Below are positions 24,964-31,994 of a stretch of 38,373 bases of DNA, piece after piece. The position numbers were made by a program, and so were the translations under genes. Below the pieces are notes generated by a model that worked only from the letters and a program-made list of their open reading frames with translations, was not told where the DNA came from and did no database searches. Source of the DNA: CAZHFA01 sp964534945 (lineage in GTDB: Bacteria > Bdellovibrionota_C > UBA2361 > CAKMMH01); the NCBI GenBank assembly GCA_964534945.1, contig CAZHSB010000012.1, positions 1 to 38,373 of the forward strand. Reading direction: 5' to 3'. Positions within the stretch are counted from its first letter, which is position 1. Every line of letters begins with the position of its first letter.

Positions 24964-26757
24964 CTATTTTTTCTCATTATCTTGAATGACAACTTTTAAA
25001 GATAAATCTTTTAGTTGCGCTTCTGTTGGAATCGATGGCGCATGCATCATCAAATCCTCAGCAGTTTGAGATAACGGAAACATTATAACATCTCTTACTG
25101 TTTCTTTTTCTGCCAATAACATAATTATTCTATCTATGCCTAAAGCCATTCCACCATGCGGAGGAGGGCCATACTTAAAAGCCTTTGCTAATGATGCGAA
25201 TCTATCTAAAACAGTATCTTTAGAATAACCAACTATTTCAAAAGCCTTAACCAACCCCTCTTGAGTATAATTTCTTATTGCGCCACTTGCCAATTCATTT
25301 CCATTTAAAACCAAGTCAAATTGATAAGCTTTAATACTTAATTTATCTTTTTTATCAAAATCTTTTATTCCCCCGTGTGGCATAGAAAATGGGTTATGAC
25401 AAAATTCTATTGCGCCTGTTTCTTCGTTTTCTTCAAACATTGGGAAATCAACTATCCAACAAAATCTAAAAGCATTTTCTTCGACTTGATTAAAATCACT
25501 TCCGAGTTTTAATCTTAATTTTCCCATATTTAATAATGTTTTCCTCTTTTGTCCCATTGCAATAAAAATAACCGAATTTTTATCTTCATTTATTTCACAT
25601 ATTTTTTTTATATTTTCTATCTCATCATTTGAAACTACTTTAGCAAGACTTCCTTTATGTCCATCTCTATTAAAGCTAAGATATGATAACATCTCTCCTT
25701 TTGATATCTTCTTAAAATATTCTATTGTCGTATCAAAAAATTTTCTTGATGGTAATTCTTCAGTTTCAAATTTTACTGCTATAATTTCTTTTCCATTTTC
25801 GATTCCATCTTTAAAAACTTTAAATTCCGCATTTATAAAAACATTCGTAATGTTTTTTAATTTATTTTTTATTCTTAAATCTGGCTTATCAGAACCATAA
25901 TCATTCATTGCGTCTTGAAAATCTATTCTGGGGAAATTAGGCTTAGTAACGTTCCATGTTGAGAATGTCGAAAAGATATCATACGCAACTGTTTCACCGA
26001 CTTTAAAAATATCTTCCTGTTCTACAAATGCCATTTCTAAATCGAGTTGATAAAATTCCCCAGGAGATCTATCAGCTCTCGGATCTTCATCTCTAAAACA
26101 AGGCGCTACTTGAAAGTAATTATCAAATCCAGAAACTGTTATTAATTCTTTAAAAATTTGTGGTGCCTGTGGAAGCGCATAAAACTTACCAGCATGTAAT
26201 CTTGATGGCACAAGAAAATCTCTTGCCCCCTCTGGAGAACTACTCGTTAATATTGGAGTTTGAAATTCCATAAATCCCAAATTCCACATTACGTCCCGCA
26301 TTCTTTTTGTAACGAGTGAACGCATTTTTATAATTTTTCTTACGCTTTCTCGTCTTAATTCTAAAAAACGGTATTCAAGTTTTAAATTTTCGGGAGGATT
26401 ATCTTCCTTTGAAACGGTGAAAGGCAAAATATCAGCCTGTGCTAAAATTTCAAAACTTTCAACATCGATTTCTATCTCTCCTGTTGCTCTCTCCTTATTA
26501 ATTAAATCACCTCTTGAAATAACTTTTCCACAAGCAGATATTGTGGATTCAACTCTGACGTTTTCAATTTCTGCTATTAACTCATTTTTAAAAACTAATT
26601 GCGTAATACCATAATCATCTCTTAGATCGACAAAAACTAAATTTCCTAAATTCCTTAAACTATCTATCCAACCTGATAATTTTACAGTCTCTCCAATATT
26701 TTCTTTTCGAAGCATACCACATGTCTGTGTCCTAAATTTATTTTTTGTAAATGTCAT
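24964..26757 (-). CDS. aspS: Aspartyl-tRNA synthetase
   Basis: A class II synthetase that charges tRNA-Asp (and tRNA-Asn if non-discriminating, which I cannot decide here). The 597-residue length is the bacterial type. The OB-fold anticodon-binding domain is at about 1-105 (VKLSGWIDSLRNLGNLVFVDLRD). Motif 2 is CFRDEDPRADRSPGEF (about 218-233). The bacterial GAD insertion lies at about 290-400. Motif 3 is GGMALGIDRIIML (about 533-545). The ATG has AAGGAG about 10 bases upstream. It follows murG by 44 bases in the same direction. Confidence 0.97.
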   Translation of the reverse strand: MTFTKNKFRTQTCGMLRKENIGETVKLSGWIDSLRNLGNLVFVDLRDDYGITQLVFKNELIAEIENVRVESTISACGKVISRGDLINKERATGEIEIDVESFEILAQADILPFTVSKEDNPPENLKLEYRFLELRRESVRKIIKMRSLVTKRMRDVMWNLGFMEFQTPILTSSSPEGARDFLVPSRLHAGKFYALPQAPQIFKELITVSGFDNYFQVAPCFRDEDPRADRSPGEFYQLDLEMAFVEQEDIFKVGETVAYDIFSTFSTWNVTKPNFPRIDFQDAMNDYGSDKPDLRIKNKLKNITNVFINAEFKVFKDGIENGKEIIAVKFETEELPSRKFFDTTIEYFKKISKGEMLSYLSFNRDGHKGSLAKVVSNDEIENIKKICEINEDKNSVIFIAMGQKRKTLLNMGKLRLKLGSDFNQVEENAFRFCWIVDFPMFEENEETGAIEFCHNPFSMPHGGIKDFDKKDKLSIKAYQFDLVLNGNELASGAIRNYTQEGLVKAFEIVGYSKDTVLDRFASLAKAFKYGPPPHGGMALGIDRIIMLLAEKETVRDVIMFPLSQTAEDLMMHAPSIPTEAQLKDLSLKVVIQDNEKK

Positions 26758-26801
26758 TTTTTGGGAACTCCTTTTTAATTTTTTTGTTATTTTTTTTGTT
26801 T

Positions 26802-27881
26802 TTATTTAATATTTACCAGCTTAAGCACTTCGTCTTTTATTTTAGGTGCCCCATCTAAGTTTATTCCTTTAAACTCGGTAGTCACAACCTCTTTATATTC
26901 ATTTTTTTTTAATAATTTTTCTAAAAGTTTTTTTACTTTATCTTCAAAATTTTCTTCCATTTCTTCGACAACAAATGCCTTGCCTGCATCTGCTAAAAAA
27001 TCTGCGTTTGCTCTTTGGTGTTTTCCCGCGCCGGGAAGTGGAATTAAAATAGCGGGTTTGTTAACGGCTAATATTTCCATTATACTTGAAGCCCCTGCTC
27101 TACTGATTATGATATCAGAAAATGAGTATGCTTTTGGCATATCATCTATGAAGCTTACAATTTTTGCATCATAATTATTTTTATTACACTCTTCTTGAAC
27201 ATCTTTTATAGATTCTTCCCTACATTGGTGCCATAGTTTTACATTATGTTCTTTAAAAAAAGGAATTAATTTTTTAACAAGCATATCAAGTCGTCTAGCG
27301 CCTTGAGAACCTCCTAGTATTAAAATATTTCTAGGAATTTCTGATATCTTTTCCCTTACTTCCAAAAGGCCTTTTTTAAGTGTATGCCCTGTATAAACTG
27401 TTTTTTTTAATTTTGTTAATTTACTATTTGGAAAAGCAACAGCAACTTTAGTTGCCATAAAAGATGAAACTCTATTTGATATTCCTGGCGACAAATCGAG
27501 TTCGTAAATTAAGCTTGGAATTCCTTTTAATCTTGCGGTTAATATTGGCAAAAAAGAAACGTATCCTCCGACACCTATAACAACGTTAGGCTTAAATTCA
27601 TTAAAAGTTTTTATTGTTTCTATAAAAGCTTGGGGAAGAACTTTTAATAAATTTATAAGTCCTTTTATTCCCAAATTTCTGATTCCGACCATTTTTATAG
27701 CTTTTCTTTTAAAACCTGCGCCGTCTATTAATTTTTCTTCTAGTGGGCGTCCAGCACCAATGAATAATATATCTACATCATGATTTTTTTGTAATTCTTC
27801 TGCAATTAATCTTGCGGGAAAAAGGTGTCCCCCCGTTCCGCTTGCGGCGATAATAGCTTTTATTTTTTTATTTTCAGACAT
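26802..27881 (-). CDS. murG: UDP-GlcNAc:undecaprenyl-pyrophosphoryl-MurNAc-pentapeptide GlcNAc transferase
   Basis: MurG makes lipid II from lipid I on the inner face of the inner membrane (GT28 family). The N-terminal glycine loop is AASGTGGHLFPARL (family GGTGGH, here SGTGGH), and the C-terminal donor site is SRAGASSIMEIL with PLPGAGKHQRANADFL. I chose the ATG at 27879-27881; the longer frame starting at 27935 would run into the tRNA-Thr gene. Only 29 bases separate the tRNA 3' end from this ATG and no terminator intervenes, so murG-aspS may be read from the tRNA promoter. In most bacteria murG sits in the dcw cluster; here it does not. Confidence 0.96.
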   Translation of the reverse strand: MSENKKIKAIIAASGTGGHLFPARLIAEELQKNHDVDILFIGAGRPLEEKLIDGAGFKRKAIKMVGIRNLGIKGLINLLKVLPQAFIETIKTFNEFKPNVVIGVGGYVSFLPILTARLKGIPSLIYELDLSPGISNRVSSFMATKVAVAFPNSKLTKLKKTVYTGHTLKKGLLEVREKISEIPRNILILGGSQGARRLDMLVKKLIPFFKEHNVKLWHQCREESIKDVQEECNKNNYDAKIVSFIDDMPKAYSFSDIIISRAGASSIMEILAVNKPAILIPLPGAGKHQRANADFLADAGKAFVVEEMEENFEDKVKKLLEKLLKKNEYKEVVTTEFKGINLDGAPKIKDEVLKLVNIK

Positions 27882-27910
27882 GTTAAAATTTTTAACCTTT
27901 AAAAGCGCTA

Positions 27911-27983
<73 letters not shown>

Positions 27984-28000
27984 AAATTAAAACACTTTTT

Positions 28001-28029
28001 ATAATAAATATAAGAAGGTAAAAAGTAAA
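28001..28029 (-). promoter_or_regulatory. Promoter of tRNA-Thr(GGT)-murG-aspS
   Basis: On minus, TTTACT (28024-28029), 17 bases, TATTAT (28001-28006), ending 17 bases before the tRNA 5' end. Confidence 0.6.
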
Positions 28030-28120
28030 TTGATTTTATTGGATAAATTACAGAAATATTACTTATTGTTATCAGTTTAATAAATTTCGGGACACCTATG
28101 AACATCGAACACACAAAATT

Positions 28121-28292
28121 TCTGTCGCAGACTTTCAGTCTGCGGGCGGGGGGGCGGTTTTTGTTACCCAGGGTTTGCGCTCATTTCATTCGCGCTTAAC
28201 CCTGGGCTGGGTTGTGTAGCGTTTTCAACGCAGGCGTATTTAGCACGCATAAATTTTTAGGATCGCCCTTTCAGGGCAACAAAAATTTTGGG
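28121..28292 (+). repeat. Palindrome-rich dispersed repeat, copy B
   Basis: A GC-rich island in AT-rich DNA made of consecutive small palindromes. First is GCAGACT-TTC-AGTCTGC (28127-28143). Then CCCAGGGTT (28167-28175) pairs with AACCCTGGG (28198-28206), with an inner GCGC/GCGC pair. Next come GCGTT-TTC-AACGC (28219-28231) and GCCCT-TTC-AGGGC (28265-28277), the last inside A/T arms 28251-28258 and 28281-28288. Three of the four share a TTC loop. The right part is homologous to 7414-7492, and the first palindrome recurs at 7697. The 509-base stretch between the two tRNA-Thr genes consists of this cluster plus two further hairpins; I see no protein gene. Confidence 0.85.
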
Positions 28293-28326
28293 GGGAAATA
28301 AAAAAATAGATTTGAGAATAAATTTG

Positions 28327-28365
28327 AGGACACGTAAATTTTAAAAAGTGCGTGTCCTATTTTTT
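28327..28365 (+). terminator. Terminator-like or REP-like hairpin
   Basis: AGGACACG (28327-28334) and CGTGTCCT (28351-28358) pair perfectly around a 16-base loop and are followed on plus by ATTTTTT. It could end a plus transcript through the palindrome cluster. GGACAC...GTGTCC palindromes also resemble REP-type elements moved by TnpA_REP transposases, so both readings stay open. Confidence 0.5.
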
Positions 28366-28370
28366 GATGT

Positions 28371-28484
28371 TGGGATATTTTGGATGGGAAATTGGAGAAA
28401 ACGGCTAGGTGATTGACAACGGTGTAAAGTGTATAGCTAGTCGATCCCCTAGCCATTTTATACGATTTATCGCCAAAATACCCA
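28371..28484. repeat. Long imperfect hairpin of 114 bases beside tRNA-Thr(CGT)
   Basis: Outer arms 28371-28383 (TGGGATATTTTGG) and 28473-28484 (CCAAAATACCCA) pair with one bulge. Inner arms 28403-28417 and 28440-28454 (15 bases each, GGCTAGG pairing with CCTAGCC) pair with one mismatch and one wobble around a 22-base loop. The parts between pair poorly. It lies just downstream of the tRNA on minus. It could be a structured RNA, a tRNA trailer or a remnant inverted-repeat element. Confidence 0.65.
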
Positions 28485-28492
28485 CCTAAAAA

Positions 28493-28565
28493 AGCCTGCG
28501 ACGGGAATTGAACCCATAACCCCTTCATTACGAATGAAGTGCTCTACCAATTGAGCTACGTAGGC
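28493..28565 (-). tRNA. tRNA-Thr (anticodon CGT)
   Basis: On minus, acceptor GCCTACG pairs with CGCAGGC (one mismatch). The anticodon arm is CTTCATTCGTAATGAAG with CGT and the T-arm is ATGGGTTCAATTCCCGT. A T-run follows the 3' end on minus. No CCA is encoded. It is the second Thr isoacceptor in 700 bases. Confidence 0.96.
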
Positions 28566-28580
28566 ATTTCTAACAATTTA

Positions 28581-28586
28581 ATTATA
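28581..28586 (-). promoter_or_regulatory. -10 box of tRNA-Thr(CGT)
   Basis: TATAAT on minus in the context TTTAGTATAATT, the same as at tRNA-Leu. No -35 with good spacing; the nearest is TTTACA 20 bases upstream. Confidence 0.45.
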
Positions 28587-28646
28587 CTAAAGGCAACGGC
28601 AAAAAATGTAAAGACTTTAAAAGATTTTTTGAACTTTGAAAAAAGA

Positions 28647-28689
28647 TAAAAAAAAAGTGCAAATTTAAAAAATTAAAAATGCACTTTTT
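28647..28689 (-). terminator. Rho-independent terminator of rplM-rpsI
   Basis: AAAAAGTGCA and TGCACTTTTT (28680-28689 and 28652-28661) pair and are followed on minus by a run of T. It lies about 20 bases after the rpsI stop, at the end of the ribosomal protein operon. Confidence 0.75.
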
Positions 28690-28710
28690 ATTAAAATTTT
28701 TATATAAAAA

Positions 28711-29106
28711 TTAACGTTTAGAAAATTGTGGGCGTTTTCTAGCTTTATGTTTACCGTATTTTTTACGTTCAACTTCTCTATCATCTCTTGTTAAGAATCC
28801 TGCCTTTTTAACATCGCCTCTTAATGATTCTTCCATTTGAATAAGAGCTCTAGAAATACCGTGTCTTACAGCGCCTGCTTGACCAGATTTTCCACCACCA
28901 TTTACGTTAACTAGGATATCATATTTTTCTAATGAGTTAGTTAACTCTAATGGTTGTTTTAAGATCATTTGTAAAGTTTCTCTTGGAAAATACTCAACTA
29001 ATGATTTTTTATTTATTGAAATATTTCCACTTCCGTTTCTTAAGAAAACTCTAGCTACTGCTGTTTTTCTTTTTCCTACTGCATGAATTCCTTCGCCTTT
29101 TATCAT
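28711..29106 (-). CDS. rpsI: 30S ribosomal protein S9
   Basis: A 131-residue component of the small-subunit head, with a tail that reaches the P-site tRNA. Family marks are AVGKRKTAVARVFLR, GGGKSGQAGAVRHGISRAL and the basic tail KKYGKHKARKRPQFSKR ending in the invariant SKR. It follows rplM by 30 bases, the universal L13-S9 order, and ends in a clear terminator. Confidence 0.98.
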   Translation of the reverse strand: MIKGEGIHAVGKRKTAVARVFLRNGSGNISINKKSLVEYFPRETLQMILKQPLELTNSLEKYDILVNVNGGGKSGQAGAVRHGISRALIQMEESLRGDVKKAGFLTRDDREVERKKYGKHKARKRPQFSKR

Positions 29107-29136
29107 CTTTTGTTTTCCTTATCTTTATAAATAAAA

Positions 29137-29595
29137 TTATTCTTCTACAGACGCACTCTTAACTTGATACACCATTGGTTTTTGTGCCATGTGTGGGTGA
29201 TTTGCATCTTTATAAACTTTTAATTTAGACATAAGTTGATGTCCTAAAGCACCTCTTGTTATCATTCCCTTTACTGCACGAGTAATAACTTCTTCTGGTT
29301 TTTCTGATAATAATTTTCCAGCACTAGTAGTTTTTAAACCACCAACATAACCAGAGTAATCATAATATTTTTTAGTTTGAAGTTTATTACCTGTAAATTT
29401 TGCTTTGCTAGCATTGATTACAATTACAAAATCTCCACAATCTACATGAGGTGTAAAGGTTGGTTTGTTTTTTCCTCTAATCAATGATGCTACCTCAGAA
29501 GCAAGTCTTCCTACAGGAATATTTGTTGCATCGACTAAATACCATTGCCTATTTTTTAAGGCCTCTTCTTTACTTAAAGATACTGTTGTTTTCAT
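29137..29595 (-). CDS. rplM: 50S ribosomal protein L13
   Basis: An early-assembly large-subunit protein of 152 residues, slightly longer than the usual 142-150. Family marks are WYLVDATNIPVGRLASEVA, LIRGKNKPTFTPHVDCGDFVIVIN and MLPRG-type MITRGALGHQLMSKLKVY. It is the first gene of the rplM-rpsI operon, with a leader of about 170 bases from the proposed promoter at 29777-29805. Confidence 0.98.
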   Translation of the reverse strand: MKTTVSLSKEEALKNRQWYLVDATNIPVGRLASEVASLIRGKNKPTFTPHVDCGDFVIVINASKAKFTGNKLQTKKYYDYSGYVGGLKTTSAGKLLSEKPEEVITRAVKGMITRGALGHQLMSKLKVYKDANHPHMAQKPMVYQVKSASVEE

Positions 29596-29776
29596 TCAAA
29601 TAATCTCAAAAAAAATACATGAATAAATAAAAAATTTTAATCTTTTATCTACTTTTAAAAATCTTTACTATTTCGTAAATAATAAATAACTTACTAATGC
29701 CGTTAATCTAATTTATTGTTAAGGCTTGTTATTTTTAGACTCGTCTTTTAGACATGCCATTTGAATACGACATGTT

Positions 29777-29805
29777 ACTATAGACTAAAAAAGTATAATA
29801 CTCAA
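29777..29805 (-). promoter_or_regulatory. Candidate promoter of rplM-rpsI
   Basis: On minus, TTGAGT (29800-29805), 17 bases, TATAGT (29777-29782). The leader that follows holds short pairings (AGAC-TC-GTCT near 29738 and ACATG with CATGT around 29752-29775) that could be a control structure. Confidence 0.55.
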
Positions 29806-29846
29806 GCTATAGACATTTTTTTTCTAAAAAACGTCTAATAAAAGAA

Positions 29847-29920
29847 TGGCTATGGGTGGGCTCGAACCACCGACCTCAGAATTATGAGTTCTGCGCTCTA
29901 ACCAGCTGAGCTACATAGCC
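29847..29920 (-). tRNA. tRNA-Met (anticodon CAT), elongator type
   Basis: On minus, acceptor GGCTATG pairs with CATAGCC. The D-arm has AGCTCAGCTGGTTAGAGCG, the anticodon arm is CAGAACTCATAATTCTG with CAT, the T-arm is GGTTCGAGCC and the discriminator is A. The GGCTATGTAGCTCAG start matches elongator tRNA-Met rather than initiator. An Ile2 tRNA with modified CAT cannot be fully excluded. Confidence 0.93.
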
Positions 29921-30086
29921 ACTTTTCAAAAATAACTTTGTTATTCTCACAGTATTTTTATTAAAAATCAAGTGATTGGACAAAAAAAGTTCTATCTTGT
30001 CTAAAATAATATATCAACCTAGAATAAGGCAAAGTTTAAGATTAAATTTATATATTTTAAAAACAAAGAAGCATGTGGTTCTCTAG

Positions 30087-31100
30087 ATGGCAGTAACGAT
30101 ATTTTTTCACAAACAAGATGGACAATTCGAAGTTTCAAACAAGCTTTCAAGCCTGCAAGAAAAAACAGCAGATTATTATTGGGTAAATGTAAAAATCGAA
30201 GATACTGCCGAGCTTGCGGAAATAGCAAAGTTTTTTAAGTTACATGAGTTATCAGTCGAAGACTGTATGACTCCCCTTCATTTTCCGAAGATGGAAGATC
30301 ATGGCGCTTATCTATTTGCTATTTGCAGGGGATTAAAGTCAAATTTAGATATTTGGGAAGATTTAGTAAAATATGAAGATATTAGTCGTGAGGCAGAAGA
30401 AGAAAATTTAACACATAAAGTTGCGCTTTATTATTCTAAAAAATTTCTTATTAGCGTTGAAACGATAACCGTCCCTTGGATAGAAGCATTAATAAGGCAA
30501 ATAAAAGGGAATGATTCATTAAATACTCATTTTTCTCCACCGCTTTTTTTATTCCATAGGATAATTGATATTTTGATAGATAGATTTTTACGCGGTCTTT
30601 CAGAATTTGATGACACAATAGATACGCTTGAAGATCTAGCCATTGAAGAAACTGAAGATTTCCAAATCTCTTACATCTTACAGATAAAGAGAAAACTTAC
30701 TTATTTAAGGCAAATAAGTAAGGATCAAGAACTTGTCATACAAAAGATAGAAAATACAGATGATGTCATTGAAGACAAAGCAATGAAAAAATATTTTAGA
30801 GATATTAAAGATCATGCCACTGATATTTCAAAAACCATTGATAAACAAATTTCTGATGTATTGTCAATTCGTGATGCATATTTAGCACTTGTAAACGTGC
30901 GACTTGGAGACATCATGCGTATTTTAGCAGTAATTACTACAATAGCCGTGCCTATGAATGTTATTGTGGGGCTTTACGGAATGAATTTTGATGCAATTCC
31001 CCTACTTCATAATAGATTAGGTTTTTGGATAATATCCACAATAATGATTACGCTTTGTATAGTTATGCTTATGTTTTTTAAAAAGAAAAAATGGATTTAA
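30087..31100 (+). CDS. corA: CorA-family divalent metal transporter
   Basis: A 337-residue pentameric channel-type transporter for Mg2+ (or Co2+, Ni2+, Zn2+) in the inner membrane. A large cytoplasmic part contains ELSVEDCMTPLHFPKMEDHGAYLF and the long helix with IRDAYLALVNVRLGDIMRILAVIT. Two C-terminal membrane segments (about 280-300 and 313-331) flank the selectivity motif YGMNF (about 298-302). The family's GMN signature is intact. The start has no obvious ribosome site. The mini-FliG gene follows by 19 bases, so the two share a transcript. Confidence 0.92.
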   Translation: MAVTIFFHKQDGQFEVSNKLSSLQEKTADYYWVNVKIEDTAELAEIAKFFKLHELSVEDCMTPLHFPKMEDHGAYLFAICRGLKSNLDIWEDLVKYEDISREAEEENLTHKVALYYSKKFLISVETITVPWIEALIRQIKGNDSLNTHFSPPLFLFHRIIDILIDRFLRGLSEFDDTIDTLEDLAIEETEDFQISYILQIKRKLTYLRQISKDQELVIQKIENTDDVIEDKAMKKYFRDIKDHATDISKTIDKQISDVLSIRDAYLALVNVRLGDIMRILAVITTIAVPMNVIVGLYGMNFDAIPLLHNRLGFWIISTIMITLCIVMLMFFKKKKWI

Positions 31101-31119
31101 ATTTTAAAGGAAACTTTAA

Positions 31120-31560
31120 ATGTCAAAAGATGAAAAATTAAATGGCTTAAAGATTGCAATGGATATTTTAGATCAATATCCAGAAGAAAAGAGAGAAAAA
31201 CTTTTAACAAATATTTCAAAAAAATCACCTCAAGTAGCTAAGAGAATAAAAGAAGAATATTTTTCTTTTGATGATATAAAAGATCTTGATTCAAAGAGTA
31301 TGCAAATCATCATTACAAAAGCAAATCATTTAGATTTAGTAGTTGCCCTTAGCGATGCAAAATTAGAAATAAAAAATTATTTTTTTGCCAATATGTCAGA
31401 AAGAAAATTAGAAATGATAAAAGAAGATTTATCGACTTTAGGAGAATCGTCATCAGCAAAAATTTTTACAGCACAAAAAAATATTTTAGATTTAATTGAT
31501 AATTTAAGAAAATCTGGATTAGTAAAAATAAAGAACTCAGCACTCGGAATTACAGTGTAA
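31120..31560 (+). CDS. Stand-alone FliG C-terminal-half protein
   Basis: A 146-residue protein that matches only the second half of the flagellar rotor protein FliG. LNGLKIAMDILDQYPEEKREKLL follows the end of the middle domain. YFSFDDIKDLDSKSMQIII, VVALSDAKLEIKNYFFANMSERKLEMIKEDL and AQKNILDLIDNLRKSGLV follow the C-terminal armadillo and torque domains. The N-terminal FliF-binding domain and the EHPQR region are absent. Against the E. coli charged residues, R281 (MSER), D288 (as Glu) and D289 are kept, while K264 (LKGA becomes LSDA) and R297 are lost. AAAGGAAA precedes the ATG. It follows corA directly. It is not the main FliG; a regulator of the motor or a repurposed fold is possible. Confidence 0.75.
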   Translation: MSKDEKLNGLKIAMDILDQYPEEKREKLLTNISKKSPQVAKRIKEEYFSFDDIKDLDSKSMQIIITKANHLDLVVALSDAKLEIKNYFFANMSERKLEMIKEDLSTLGESSSAKIFTAQKNILDLIDNLRKSGLVKIKNSALGITV

Positions 31561-31629
31561 GAACATATTTTAAAACATACTGTTTTATTTTGCTAAATAT
31601 TTTTATTTCTTTTAAGTATCCTTTTTACA

Positions 31630-31652
31630 AAGATTTTTTTAATAAAAATCTT
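31630..31652 (+). terminator. Weak A/T hairpin after the mini-FliG gene
   Basis: AAGATTTTT (31630-31638) pairs with AAAAATCTT (31644-31652). It lies 70 bases after the stop and before the rho promoter. Weak stem and no clean T-run, so tentative. Confidence 0.3.
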
Positions 31653-31714
31653 ACTATTCTGAAAAATATCTTAATAAATAAAAATTTTTATTTCATTTAT
31701 AAAAAAACAAGGTC

Positions 31715-31743
31715 TTGACTAGCAGTGTCTTGCATCTTATAAT
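31715..31743 (+). promoter_or_regulatory. Strong sigma-70 promoter of rho
   Basis: TTGACT (31715-31720), 17 bases, TATAAT (31738-31743). This is the best consensus promoter in the window. It leaves a leader of about 245 bases before the rho ATG. Confidence 0.8.
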
Positions 31744-31749
31744 CAGTGT

Positions 31750-31994
31750 TACTTTCTGTATTGGTAATACCTACCAGAACACAGCCTGAAAAATTTTATC
31801 ATTTACAAAAATCTTTACAGGTGTTTCGATCGTTTAAACTTAAAATATTTAGGTACTCGGTATTTTTTCATAGATAATTTTGACGAAAAAATTTATTTAC
31901 AAAAACATTATTTAAACATATGGCTTAAACTATTTTGGGTTTTTACGCTCTCTTTTACTATTTAAACAAAACAAATTAAAGGAAACATACAAAA
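31750..31994 (+). promoter_or_regulatory. Long rho leader with mutually exclusive hairpins
   Basis: Just after the start point, GTATT-GGT-AATAC and TGGTA-ATACC-TACCA overlap and cannot form together. The rest is U-rich with little pairing. Rho genes in other bacteria have long leaders through which Rho terminates its own transcription, so self-control is likely. Upstream, 31561-31714 holds only the weak hairpin at 31630. Confidence 0.5.

Noticed and set aside
28327..28365. Insertion sequence end
   Set aside because: The GGACAC-type palindrome alone does not show a transposase or a partner end, so I kept it as a terminator-like or REP-like hairpin.
28271..28528. An 85-residue minus-strand frame
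   Set aside because: It overlaps tRNA-Thr(CGT) and the structured hairpin region, and its product has no protein-like features.
29847..29920. tRNA-Ile2 (modified CAT)
   Set aside because: The acceptor and D-arm sequence match elongator tRNA-Met better; without a tilS-type identity check this remains the weaker reading.
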